A model generated the notes under the pieces. The model worked only from the letters and a program-made list of their open reading frames with translations, had not been told where the DNA came from and did not search any database. Below are positions 16,199 to 24,832 of a DNA stretch of 64,000 nucleotides, in pieces; the stretch's first letter is position 1; every line of letters begins with the position of its first letter. Position numbers and translations under genes: made by a program. Source of the stretch: Chloroflexota bacterium (GTDB taxonomy: Bacteria; Chloroflexota; Dehalococcoidia; Lucifugimonadales; UBA3495); the NCBI GenBank assembly GCA_028874075.1, contig JAPPLU010000060.1, positions 215,281-279,280 of the forward strand, written 5' to 3'.

Positions 16199-17071
16199 TC
16201 AGGTCAGTGGGCTTGGCACGGTAACCAGCGCGTCTCCCGTTGCTACAGCCTCGCCCCTCCCGTTTTCCACCCATAACCGAAACTTCCACACTGTCCGCTC
16301 GCCGTCCTGATCTTTCCCTGTTACCATGCCCTGGGCAGTGAGACTATCTCCGGCATAAATGGGTCGGCGATAGTTGACGACAAGTCTTCCCCCTTGTCTG
16401 AAATCGATGCCGAACCGCCGGTCCAAGAGTTCGTAAAGGTAGGCCAGGCTCAGTTCCTCCGGAGCTACCGTGGCGGCCAACCCCATGTCGCTGGCAAGGC
16501 CGGCGCTGGTGTGGACGTTGCCCGGGTTGGTGCCCCGGAACGCGGCGGCCTCTCCCACCAGGGAGCGGTGGGCGGCCTCAAATTGCTGTACAGTTTCTTC
16601 CGTTACCCTCTTGTGGACGGGCTCTAGAAATTCCACATCCACAGACAATCGGCGGCGGGCTGGAGCCCGCCCCAGCCGCTCCGGAGTCCGTCCGGACCCT
16701 CGCCTGAAGACGTGCCGACTGCGCAAAATTTCGGTGCCGATCTCGTCCACGGCGAAGGTTTCCACCACCAACCCTTCAGATCCTCTTTCCCGCCTCCTAT
16801 CCCTGATCCAGCCGGTAACCTGGACCCTCCGACCCGTCACCGGAGGCCTAAAGTACCGGTCAGTATGGGTAACACTTTCCAGGGCTTCGGAATTTCCTTT
16901 TTGTAAAAGGACAATTAGATGCTCTCTGGCGACGATATTCGGATATAAATGCTCAGAATATTCGGCTAACATTTGGAAAGTCGACAAACAGTCGTCGTCG
17001 ACTAGAAACTCCAGGAAACCGAGCTGTTCACCAATTGGTATCCCATGTGGGCCCCGGGGCAAGGAGGTCAT
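16199..17071 (-). CDS. MaoC-like double-hotdog protein
   Basis: A 290-residue protein that reads as two hotdog domains. The second (about 150-290) has the typical final strands (YRRPIYAGDSLTAQGMVTGKD...VWKFRLWVENGRGEAVATGDALV) of FAS1-like or MaoC dehydratases acting on acyl-CoA thioesters. The usual hydratase motif with D and H is not obvious; NPGNVHTSAG may be the remnant, so catalysis is uncertain. The ATG overlaps the stop of the upstream TPR gene by four bases (ATGA), showing co-translation. It could act on acyl-CoA produced by the CoA-handling enzymes in the window. Confidence 0.65.
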   Translation of the reverse strand: MTSLPRGPHGIPIGEQLGFLEFLVDDDCLSTFQMLAEYSEHLYPNIVAREHLIVLLQKGNSEALESVTHTDRYFRPPVTGRRVQVTGWIRDRRRERGSEGLVVETFAVDEIGTEILRSRHVFRRGSGRTPERLGRAPARRRLSVDVEFLEPVHKRVTEETVQQFEAAHRSLVGEAAAFRGTNPGNVHTSAGLASDMGLAATVAPEELSLAYLYELLDRRFGIDFRQGGRLVVNYRRPIYAGDSLTAQGMVTGKDQDGERTVWKFRLWVENGRGEAVATGDALVTVPSPLT

Positions 17072-18003
17072 TTTTCGCTCAACCGTTCGAATTCTTGCCA
17101 GTCGGCTTCGGCTTCGGCTTCGTTTCCCAGAGTCCGGTGCACCTCAGACCGTGCCCGGTAAGCCCCTACCAGCCCCATGTCCATTTCCAGTGATCGGTTC
17201 AGGTCGTTCAAAGCGGCGGTCAAATCACCGAGGTCCGCATGGGCAATGCCCCGGTTCATAATTAGGCTGGCAAACGCCGGACCGAACCGGAGCGCCTCGT
17301 TGAAACTGGCGATGGCCTCCTCAGGTCGGCCCAGGTTCCTAAGGGCGATACCCCGGTTATACAGGGCGTTGGAGAATGTAGGAACAATGGCCAACGCGCG
17401 GTCATAGTCCACGACCGCCGCCTCGTATTTGTGCAGGTCGCTATACAGGTTACCTCGCGCGTAACAATAGTCGGCATCGTTGGGCCGAATTTTCAGTGCG
17501 GTTGAATAGAACTCTTCCGCCTCTGCCAGTTTCCCCAGGTCCCGATGGGCAATCCCCAGGTTATACCAGGCGTTGGGCATCTCGGGGTTGAGGTCCAGCG
17601 CTTGACGGAAGTTGGCAATGGCGTCGTCATAATTTTTGAGGGAGGCGTGTGCCACTCCCCGGGCATAATAGAAGTCGGCGTCTTCCGGTTCCAGGGCGAT
17701 GGCCTGATCGTAGTCCTGGATGGCTGTCTCATATTCTTCCAGGTGGCGGCGTACCACGCCTCGGGCGTAGAAAGCAACCGGGTAGTCGGGTTCAGCTTCC
17801 ACCGCCGACGAATAGTCGGTGATGGCCTGGGAGTAGTTTCCCGAGTTGCGGTGGGCAATACCCCGGTAATAGTAGGCGGGGGCAAATTCGGGGTTGATGG
17901 ACAGGGCCCGGTCGAAGTCGGAGATGGCGGCGGGAAAGTTGCCCTGTTGCAGGAGCATCTGCCCCCGCGCCAGGTAGTCATACTCTGAGGCTGATTCGGG
18001 CAT
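17068..18003 (-). CDS. Tetratricopeptide-repeat protein
   Basis: A 311-residue protein made almost wholly of about nine 34-residue TPR units, for example AYYYRGIAHRNSGNYSQAITDYSSAVEAEP-type repeats with the W/Y-G-Y-A-P pattern. It has no signal peptide or membrane segment, so it should be a cytoplasmic protein-protein interaction scaffold. The last four bases overlap the hotdog gene, so both come from one transcript. Partners are unknown. Confidence 0.9.
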   Translation of the reverse strand: MPESASEYDYLARGQMLLQQGNFPAAISDFDRALSINPEFAPAYYYRGIAHRNSGNYSQAITDYSSAVEAEPDYPVAFYARGVVRRHLEEYETAIQDYDQAIALEPEDADFYYARGVAHASLKNYDDAIANFRQALDLNPEMPNAWYNLGIAHRDLGKLAEAEEFYSTALKIRPNDADYCYARGNLYSDLHKYEAAVVDYDRALAIVPTFSNALYNRGIALRNLGRPEEAIASFNEALRFGPAFASLIMNRGIAHADLGDLTAALNDLNRSLEMDMGLVGAYRARSEVHRTLGNEAEAEADWQEFERLSEK

Positions 18004-18106
18004 AGACTCTCTTATCTGGCTTTAGACTTGCAGGGTTCGTGCCCATAAGATAAGCCCTGAGGAATGGTGCGTCAATTGATAAATGATCGGCCTCCATAGA
18101 CAGCCG

Positions 18107-18565
18107 TTAGAACTCCACCTCGTACATATCGTAGTGCGAATGAGCCATTCCCAGGTTTACGTATGCTTCTTGAGCCCGCGTGTTTGTCCGTTCCACGTAG
18201 AGCCTGATTCCGCAGACGTTGCCCGATTCCCGAGCGAGGCGCTCCACGGTCTCGTACAGACGTCGGAATATGCCCTGACGACGGTGGTCGGGATTGACAT
18301 AAAGGCTTTGCAGCCAGAAGAAATGTGCATTTCGCCAATCGCTCCATTCCGTGGTAACCATTAACTGAGCCACCGGCTTCCCCTCGAATTCGGCTACGAG
18401 GTAGAAGCCCAGCGAAGCGTCCTCCAGCATTAAGCCGATTCCGCGCCTTAGCGTCTCCAGGCACAGCCCCTTGTCCTCTGTCTCCCAGGCCATGGCGGAG
18501 TTGAAGCCTACCAGCGTTTCCAGGTCCGCTATGGTGGCGTGTCGAATGGTAAATTCCGAACTCAA
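18107..18565 (-). CDS. GNAT-family N-acetyltransferase
   Basis: A 152-residue acetyltransferase that uses acetyl-CoA. Motif A, which binds the CoA pyrophosphate, is VNPDHRRQGIFRRLYE (R/QxxGxG/A type, here RRQGIF), preceded by the beta-4 strand HFFWLQSLYV and followed by RLYVERTNTRAQEAYVNLGM. Start is TTG 18565, directly behind an exceptionally strong AGGAGGAGG. A longer frame to 18697 exists but has no ribosome site and adds a tail the family lacks. Substrate unknown; GNATs of this size act on small amines or protein N-termini. Confidence 0.85.
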   Translation of the reverse strand: MSSEFTIRHATIADLETLVGFNSAMAWETEDKGLCLETLRRGIGLMLEDASLGFYLVAEFEGKPVAQLMVTTEWSDWRNAHFFWLQSLYVNPDHRRQGIFRRLYETVERLARESGNVCGIRLYVERTNTRAQEAYVNLGMAHSHYDMYEVEF

Positions 18566-18737
18566 GGTCCTCCTCCTGTCCTCAGGGCAATCTGGTTTCG
18601 GTTTAGCGGATATGCAGTAGTGCCCGCCGCGTATTGAACCTATGGCTCGGTAAAAAGCCGTTCCACATTCAGAAACAACGGAGGCGCAGGCCGGCAAGTT
18701 TAATTGGGATAGCCCTGTGCCGTCCCCTTCAGGTTGA

Positions 18738-19514
18738 TCAGATGATGGTCCACCCGCCGTCCACTACCAGTAACTGTCCTGTGGTTGCCCCGGCGGAAGG
18801 GCTGGCCAGGTAGATGGCCGCGCCCACCAGTTCATCTGCCGTCATTCGCCGCCCCAGCGGCATGTGGGCCCTTAGGTCGGCCGCCAGTTCCTCGTCGGTG
18901 CGGGTGTCAGCAAAAAGTAGCCCGGGCGTTTCAGTGGGACCCGGTCCGATGGCGTTCACCGTGATGCCGTATTTCAGCCACTCCAGGGCCAGCACCCTGG
19001 TCAAGTTGGCCAGCCCCGCCTTGCTGGCGCAGTAGGCGGCCCGGTTCTCTCCGGCGACGACGGCCAGCTGCGAGGAGATATTGATAATTCGCCCAAAACC
19101 CCTTTCGATCATGGGTTTAGCGGCTGCCTGGGCGCAGAAGAAGGGCCCCTTCAGGTTGGTATCAATCACTGCGTCCCAGTTTGCTTCCGTTACTTCCAAC
19201 GCAGGCTGCCTTCGCCGGATGCCGGCATTGTTCACCAGGATGTCCAGCCTGCCGAATTTTTGCACCACGCTGTCAACCGCATGTCGAATATTTTCCAGAT
19301 TCAGTACGTCCAGTACGTAGGCCGCACTATCCACTCTTTCCTGGCGGATCCGCGCGGCGGTATCCTCCGCACCAGCCATACCTTCTGAAACGTCGGAAAC
19401 CGCCACATTTGCTCCGGCCTGGGCCAGGCCCACCGCCAGAGCGCTTCCAATTCCACGGCCCGAACCGGTAACTAGCGCAGTCATACCCTCCAGGCTGAGT
19501 CCCGCGTAAGGCAT
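18738..19514 (-). CDS. Short-chain dehydrogenase/reductase
   Basis: A 258-residue classical SDR that oxidises or reduces an alcohol/ketone pair with NAD(P)(H). It has the cofactor motif TGSGRGIG, the NNAG motif, a catalytic Ser in INISSQ, YCASK for Tyr/Lys, and the late PGPTETPG loop. Gluconate 5-dehydrogenase or 3-oxoacyl-ACP reductase-like members look most similar. Start is ATG 19514, nine bases after GTAGGAGG. It diverges from the amidohydrolase gene with 150 bases between. No operon partner is apparent. Confidence 0.92.
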   Translation of the reverse strand: MPYAGLSLEGMTALVTGSGRGIGSALAVGLAQAGANVAVSDVSEGMAGAEDTAARIRQERVDSAAYVLDVLNLENIRHAVDSVVQKFGRLDILVNNAGIRRRQPALEVTEANWDAVIDTNLKGPFFCAQAAAKPMIERGFGRIINISSQLAVVAGENRAAYCASKAGLANLTRVLALEWLKYGITVNAIGPGPTETPGLLFADTRTDEELAADLRAHMPLGRRMTADELVGAAIYLASPSAGATTGQLLVVDGGWTII

Positions 19515-19664
19515 AGCTTTCGGCCTCCTACATTTTTCCCGGTCCAATTATAGCAAGATAAGTCTTAACCACAGGGTTGCCAAAGCCGGTGGGCGTAACT
19601 AATATGCCTTGATAAATAAAGCTTCTGTAGCGCGATCATACTCATTCAAAGGTGGACCGACTTG

Positions 19665-21044
19665 ATGCCCGCTTCCAGTCTGAAAATTGAAGGCGCCAGA
19701 TTCGTTGTTACCGTCGACCCGGAGCGCCGAATTATTGCCGACGGTTCCATCCTTGTTGAGGGACAGCGGATTACCAGGGTGGGCAAGGCCGCTGAACTTG
19801 CCGACGTTCCGGCAGACCGGGTGATCGACGCCACCGAAATGGTGGTAGCTCCCGGCTTCGTGAATGGGCACATGCATATCAGCTACGCCCACGCTACCAG
19901 GGGTGTATTCCCAGACGACCTGGGCCCGGCATACCTCTCCAACGTTTTCCGGCTTCAGGCGGCCATGACAGACGAGGAAGAATACCTTACCTCCCTGCTT
20001 GCCATAACCGAGCTACTGAAGCATGGCACGACCTGTTTCGTGGACCCGGGCAGCACGAAGGGGCTGGCGGCCTGTATGGCGGCCTACGAGGAATCGGGTT
20101 GCCGCATAACTGTGGGGTGGCAGGTAACCGACCGGCCTAACCCCATTAACCTGCCCGTCTATGACACCGACGAGGCTATCGACCTGATGGAGCAGGTCAT
20201 CAGGGACTACGACCACCGTCTTAATGACAGGGTCAGGGCCTGGGCCATGCCTTTCTCACCCGGATTCGCTTCCGAGGAACTGCTGAGAGCCGCCGGGTCT
20301 CTGGCTGACCGGTATGACACCCGAATGACCATGCACTTCAACAACGGTTCTCGCTACATACAGGAGTGCCTGGAGAGATATGGGCTGCGTCCTGCCCAAT
20401 ACCTGGAATCCCTGGGAATTTTGAAGGGCAACCTGACACTGGCCCACGGGCTTGGCATCGACCAGTCCGAGGTTGATTGTATCGCGAAGAGCGGCGCCTC
20501 GGTGGTCATGTGCCCCACGGCTGCCATCAAGGGAGGCGCCGGCGTGGCCCACGAGGGCATGCTGCCCGAGTTACTGGCTGCCGGAGCCACTGTTGGCCTT
20601 GGCACCGACGCCGGCAACAACTCAAACCTGCTGGAGACCATGCGCTCAATGTACCTGGTGGCGGTGCTGTACAAGGACGGCCGTCGGGACGTGGGCATGA
20701 TTCCCGCCGAGACTGCTCTGGAGCTGGCCACCATCGGCGGCGCTAATGCCCTGGGCCTGGGCGACGAAATCGGCTCAATTGAGGAAGGCAAGAAGGCGGA
20801 CCTGGTCTTGTTTGACACCCGCCGCGCCGAATGGCGCACCCTTTTCAATCCCGTCAACAATCTGGTCTACAACGCCGATGGCCGCAGCGTCCATACAGTT
20901 ATAGTGGACGGCCAGGTACGAGTGGAAAACCACATTCCGCTCTTTGTGGACGAGTGGGCGCTGGTGCAAAGGGTCCAGGAACTGGGCGAAGACCTCCTGG
21001 AGCGGGTTGGCGTATCCTACCCTACCCGATGGCCCGTGGTATAG
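19665..21044 (+). CDS. Amidohydrolase, ATZ/TRZ and S-adenosylhomocysteine-deaminase-like
   Basis: A 459-residue metal-dependent hydrolase with a TIM barrel flanked by a small beta-sandwich. Metal ligands expected for the family are present: HMH after PGFVNG, H in TMHFNN, H in LAHGLG and D in GTDAG. The glutamate that normally follows the third histidine in deaminases (HxxE-type) is not obvious in MHFNNGSR, so it may hydrolyse a C-N bond rather than deaminate adenosine-type substrates. Start is ATG 19665 behind AAAGGTGG. Stand-alone gene between SDR and the luciferase-like gene. Confidence 0.88.
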   Translation: MPASSLKIEGARFVVTVDPERRIIADGSILVEGQRITRVGKAAELADVPADRVIDATEMVVAPGFVNGHMHISYAHATRGVFPDDLGPAYLSNVFRLQAAMTDEEEYLTSLLAITELLKHGTTCFVDPGSTKGLAACMAAYEESGCRITVGWQVTDRPNPINLPVYDTDEAIDLMEQVIRDYDHRLNDRVRAWAMPFSPGFASEELLRAAGSLADRYDTRMTMHFNNGSRYIQECLERYGLRPAQYLESLGILKGNLTLAHGLGIDQSEVDCIAKSGASVVMCPTAAIKGGAGVAHEGMLPELLAAGATVGLGTDAGNNSNLLETMRSMYLVAVLYKDGRRDVGMIPAETALELATIGGANALGLGDEIGSIEEGKKADLVLFDTRRAEWRTLFNPVNNLVYNADGRSVHTVIVDGQVRVENHIPLFVDEWALVQRVQELGEDLLERVGVSYPTRWPVV

Positions 21045-21221
21045 GAAATTTGTCGACCGACCCTTCCCGCTTAACTGAGACCTGTGAAAATAAACGAAAT
21101 AGTCCCTTCCCCTTTGATTGAGGAAAGTGAGGATGGGAGCGAGTCCCCACCACTGCCATAAACAGACCAAACTCTCAACCCCATTGGCGGCTTACCAACA
21201 CCTTTTCTACGTGAGGACAAC

Positions 21222-22181
21222 ATGGAAACAGTCAACAACTTCGGCATCCTCCTGCCCACCCGGGGTGTTCTGGTCTACGCCGACGGGGGGCGCCCCCGGG
21301 TTGAGCTGAACTGGCAAATGGCCGAGACCGTAGAACGCTTGGGCTACGACTCGGTGTGGGTAGGGGACAGCGTAACCTCCAAGCCACGCCTGGAACCCCT
21401 TACCATAATGTCGGCCCTGGCTGCCCGCACCCAGCGGGTCCGAATCGGTACGGCGGTGATGCTCTCAGCTCTTCGCCATCCGGTGCACTTGGCCCACGCT
21501 CTGGCCACCATTGACAACGTTTCCAACGGCCGTACCATCCTGGGCGCCGGCGCCGGCCGCGGCGATAACCAGATGTACGTGGACGAGCACGAGGTCGTCG
21601 GTATTCCCATCCAGGAACGGGCAGACCGCATGGAAGAAGGCATCCGAATTATGCGCTCCCTCTGGTCAGGGGAGGACGTAACTTTTGAGGGCGACTACTA
21701 CCCCCTGAACAACGTAACCCTGGAACCGCATCCTCTGCAGGACCCCCTGCCCATCTGGATTTCCAGCAACTGGGTGCGCCGCGGTCTAAAGCGTGTCGCC
21801 GAAATGGGCGACGCCTGGATAACCAACGTGCCCAGCGTCGACCTCTTTGAGCGCTGCTGGGACAGGGTCCAGGAGAACGCCCAAAGCGTCGGCCGGAACG
21901 CAGGCGAGATGCCCCGGGCCCTCTATATCTCAGTAAATCTCAATGAAGAGGCGGACGCGCTGTCTGAGGGCGACCAATTCATGCAATCGTACTATAGCCG
22001 CCCTTATGAGGCCGTAAGCAAGCAGTTATTGTGCGTTTTCGGTCCCCCCGAGAAGTGTATAGAGTCGATTAACACTTATCGTAAGGCAGGGGTTACCTAT
22101 TTCATCGTCCGCTTCGCCTCGCCACACCAGATGGAGCAGTTAAACCGATTCACCAGGTACGTCTTACCCCACGTTCGGTAG
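21222..22181 (+). CDS. Luciferase-like (LLM) flavin-dependent monooxygenase
   Basis: A 319-residue TIM-barrel protein of the bacterial luciferase / F420-FMN LLM class. It has the starting beta-1 strand (FGILLPTRG), VWVGDSV, the RIGTAVMLSALRHPVHLAHALATIDNVSNGRTILGAGAGR region and a C-terminal ERADRMEEGIRIMRSLW helix. It should oxidise an organic substrate with reduced FMN or F420. Expansion of flavin monooxygenases is a known mark of SAR202 Chloroflexota. ATG 21222 with GTGAGGA upstream. Transcribed alone and ending in a strong terminator. Confidence 0.9.
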   Translation: METVNNFGILLPTRGVLVYADGGRPRVELNWQMAETVERLGYDSVWVGDSVTSKPRLEPLTIMSALAARTQRVRIGTAVMLSALRHPVHLAHALATIDNVSNGRTILGAGAGRGDNQMYVDEHEVVGIPIQERADRMEEGIRIMRSLWSGEDVTFEGDYYPLNNVTLEPHPLQDPLPIWISSNWVRRGLKRVAEMGDAWITNVPSVDLFERCWDRVQENAQSVGRNAGEMPRALYISVNLNEEADALSEGDQFMQSYYSRPYEAVSKQLLCVFGPPEKCIESINTYRKAGVTYFIVRFASPHQMEQLNRFTRYVLPHVR

Positions 22182-22221
22182 GGGTACCCATCAATATTTG
22201 GCGGGTAGATGGCATAAAAGA

Positions 22222-22246
22222 GGGGGCGAGTCTGAAACTCGTCCCC
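22222..22246 (-). terminator. Bidirectional terminator between convergent genes
   Basis: Ten-pair stem GGGGGCGAGT/ACTCGTCCCC (one G-U) with a CTGAA loop. On the minus strand it is followed by TCTTTTAT, so it best terminates the acyl-CoA ligase transcript. Confidence 0.75.
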
Positions 22247-22273
22247 ATTGAATCAATGCCTTTCCCTCTTTTC

Positions 22274-23914
22274 TTATTGTTCTGAGCCAGCAGCCTCGTC
22301 CCGCATGACTCGCCGCAGCACTTTTCCAGCCGCGCTCATGGGCAGTTCGTCCCTAAAATCAACAATGCGGGGAACCTTGTAATTGGCGAGGTGCCTTTGG
22401 CAATGGCCCAGTATGTCCTCTTTCGCCGCCTCCTCAGATGAGAAGCCGTGGCCCTCCTTGAGGGCGATAACCGCCCGCACCGTTTCTCCGCGGTAGTCGT
22501 CTGGGACGCCCAGTACAGCCGCAAGCCTGATAGACGGGTGCTGGTACAGTACTTCTTCCACTTCCCGGGGCCATACCTTAAAACCTGCTGCATTGATGAC
22601 GTCCTTCTTGCGGTCAACGATGAAGAAGTAACCCCGCTCGTCCACGTAAGCCAGGTCGCCGGTGTAAAACCAGCCGTCCCGTATGGCTTCCGACGTCTCC
22701 AGGGGCCGGTTCCAGTAGCCCCTCATCACTTGCGGACCCCGCAGCACGACCTCGCCGATTTCGCCCATGGGCACCTCCACCAGGCCGTCATCGGCATCGA
22801 AGATGCGAGCCTCGGTATCCGGCAGGGGCACACCTATGGACCCTGCGATGGCGCCATCCACTGGGTTGGCGTGCGTAAGGGGAGAAGTTTCCGTCAGGCC
22901 ATACCCTTCCACCAGTACGTTCCTGCCTACCAAGGCGTCAAAGGACTCCTTAACCGCCCTGGGCAGCGGTGCAGCGCTGGTACGACTGGGCCGCAGAGAC
23001 GAGAGGTCGTAGTTGCCTGCCTCCGGGTGATTGAGCAGGGCGATATACATGGTTGGTACCCCCAGAAAACGGGTAGCCCCATAGTCCTGGATGGCCCGCA
23101 GAACTCTTTCCGCGCTGAACCGCCGGAAAAGAACGATGGTGCCGCCGCAGGATATAGGTACACTCATCACCCCGGCAATGCCGCCTATGTGGAACAAAGG
23201 CAGTGTGGCCACAAAGACCTCCCTGCCCGCTTCGTAGCCAAACCAGTCTCGAAACTGCACCGCGTTGGCCACCAGGTTGGCGTGAGTGAGCATGGCGCCC
23301 TTTGGTATGCCGGTGGTGCCGCCGGTGTAGGGCAGCAATGCCAGGTCATTGTCCACGCTAATGGTCGGCAATTTGCCCCTGCAGGGCGCTTGCGCCAGCG
23401 CTTGTTCCCAGTGGAGGACATCGCCATCCACATGCCCACCCGCTACGATTACGTTTGCCACACCAGTTTCTTGCAGGACACTCTGCGCTGTGGGATACAG
23501 GTTTGCTTCACATAATAGGGTTTGCGCCCCGGAGTCGATAAGGTGGTAGGCTAGTTCCTCCGCCTGGTACATGACGTTGCAGGGTACAGGCACTGCTCCG
23601 GCCTTGAGAATGCCATAGAATCCGGCAATCAACTCTGGAGAGTTCTGTATGTAGTAAGCCACCCGGTCCCCCTTCTCAACGCCCAGGGAAACGAGAGTGG
23701 CGGCGAACCGTTCCGACGCATCGTTCAGTTCGCGGTAGGTACGGGCGAAGGGCTCATTCCCGCCCGCCGGGTCCTGGTAGATGATGGCCGGCCGGTCGGG
23801 GTAGAGAGACGCCGACTGCTGCAGAAAGTGGTAAAGGGGTAACCGGGGGTAGTCCAGGCTAGACGGCATCCCGGGCGAGTAGGACTGAAGCCAAGGTTTT
23901 GGGTCCGTAACCAT
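22274..23914 (-). CDS. AMP-forming acyl-CoA synthetase (long-chain fatty-acid CoA ligase type)
   Basis: A 546-residue ANL-superfamily ligase that turns a carboxylic acid, ATP and CoA into acyl-CoA, AMP and PPi. Motifs in order: P-loop LPYTGGTTGIPKGAMLTH; A5 GYGLTETSP; A7 GWFYTGDLAYVDERGYFF; A8 RKKDVINAAGFKVWPREVE; A10 lysine in MSAAGKVLRR. It follows the beta subunit of the second oxidoreductase by 13 bases and looks like the last gene of that operon. The operon therefore couples 2-oxoacid oxidation with acid activation. Chain-length preference cannot be read. Confidence 0.93.
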   Translation of the reverse strand: MVTDPKPWLQSYSPGMPSSLDYPRLPLYHFLQQSASLYPDRPAIIYQDPAGGNEPFARTYRELNDASERFAATLVSLGVEKGDRVAYYIQNSPELIAGFYGILKAGAVPVPCNVMYQAEELAYHLIDSGAQTLLCEANLYPTAQSVLQETGVANVIVAGGHVDGDVLHWEQALAQAPCRGKLPTISVDNDLALLPYTGGTTGIPKGAMLTHANLVANAVQFRDWFGYEAGREVFVATLPLFHIGGIAGVMSVPISCGGTIVLFRRFSAERVLRAIQDYGATRFLGVPTMYIALLNHPEAGNYDLSSLRPSRTSAAPLPRAVKESFDALVGRNVLVEGYGLTETSPLTHANPVDGAIAGSIGVPLPDTEARIFDADDGLVEVPMGEIGEVVLRGPQVMRGYWNRPLETSEAIRDGWFYTGDLAYVDERGYFFIVDRKKDVINAAGFKVWPREVEEVLYQHPSIRLAAVLGVPDDYRGETVRAVIALKEGHGFSSEEAAKEDILGHCQRHLANYKVPRIVDFRDELPMSAAGKVLRRVMRDEAAGSEQ

Positions 23915-23927
23915 TCCGTAGCTGTCC

Positions 23928-24791
23928 TTAACCGGAGAAGCCAGCTTCCAACTGAATCATCATGCGGTTCAGGTCAGCCACGTACTCCTCCATCTGGCGG
24001 ATACCCTCTTCGTCGAGGTGGGCGTAGCGGCGCTGGGAACCGATGTAGTCCCTTACGGTGGACTTGCGCATGATGTTCTGCCGTTGGAAAACGCCGTCCT
24101 TCCACTCGTACAGTGGCCAGATACCGCTCTCCACGGCCAGCCTGGAGACCTCGATTCCCTTGTTGTCGTCATAGCCCCATGACGGGTTGCAAGGAGTCAG
24201 AATCTGGATGAAGGCGGGCATCCGGTCGCACGCAGCCTTTATCTTACGTTCCAGGTCCTGGGGGTGGGACGTGGAAGCCGTGGCCACGTATTCCGCGCCG
24301 CTGAACATAAGCATCAGGGCAAAATGCTTGGGGTGGCGCAACTTACCCGAAGGCCGGACGCTGGTGCGGGCCATGGGAGCTGTGCTGCCCGTGGCATGGC
24401 TGCCGCTGGCCGCGTGGGCCTGGTTGTCGCACACAACGTGAAGATATTTATACCCCTGCTGGAAACTGGTGGCCAGGTCTTCAAGGCCCAGGTCAATCTG
24501 CCCGTCCCCGTCAATTACAACTATGGGACGGTCGATGTTTCGTACCCGCATGGCCGTGAGCATGCCGGCGATACCGCTGTCGTGGGTGCCCAGGCCGCTG
24601 CGCTGCAGGAAGTCGCGCCCAATACCGCAGCCCTGTCCGAAGATGATCGGGTCCTCGTCCTTTAAGTGGTCGAAGACGATGTGCATAACCAGGCGGGTAG
24701 CCAGATTCTCAGGACAGCCAGGACACTGGTTTGCGGTGACGTTCATGTAGACCCGCTGGTCGGCGGTGTCCTGGATCATCTTTATGGGCAT
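23928..24791 (-). CDS. 2-oxoacid:ferredoxin oxidoreductase beta subunit (second operon)
   Basis: A 287-residue TPP and [4Fe-4S] subunit. Cluster cysteines are C23 and C26 (NQCPGCPENL), C55 (GQGCGIGRDF) and C201 (LTPCNPSWGY). The TPP/Mg motif runs from GDGQ (95-98) to N123 (CDNQAH). It is clearly a paralogue of the subunit at 11.5 kb, but its substrate channel residues differ. Placed 41 bases after the alpha gene and 13 bases before the acyl-CoA ligase. The ATG has AGGGAGA upstream. Confidence 0.9.
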   Translation of the reverse strand: MPIKMIQDTADQRVYMNVTANQCPGCPENLATRLVMHIVFDHLKDEDPIIFGQGCGIGRDFLQRSGLGTHDSGIAGMLTAMRVRNIDRPIVVIDGDGQIDLGLEDLATSFQQGYKYLHVVCDNQAHAASGSHATGSTAPMARTSVRPSGKLRHPKHFALMLMFSGAEYVATASTSHPQDLERKIKAACDRMPAFIQILTPCNPSWGYDDNKGIEVSRLAVESGIWPLYEWKDGVFQRQNIMRKSTVRDYIGSQRRYAHLDEEGIRQMEEYVADLNRMMIQLEAGFSG

Positions 24792-24832
24792 AGTTATTCT
24801 CCCTACAGGTCGAGAAGATCGGCCGGTGGTTG

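Noticed and set aside
16470..17261. A 263-residue plus-strand frame opposite the hotdog and TPR genes
   Set aside because: Composition is Pro/Ser/Arg-rich without any domain, and it crosses two well-supported minus-strand genes.
22448..23515. A 355-residue plus-strand frame opposite the acyl-CoA ligase
   Set aside because: Shadow of a strongly supported ligase gene; no motif or ribosome site.
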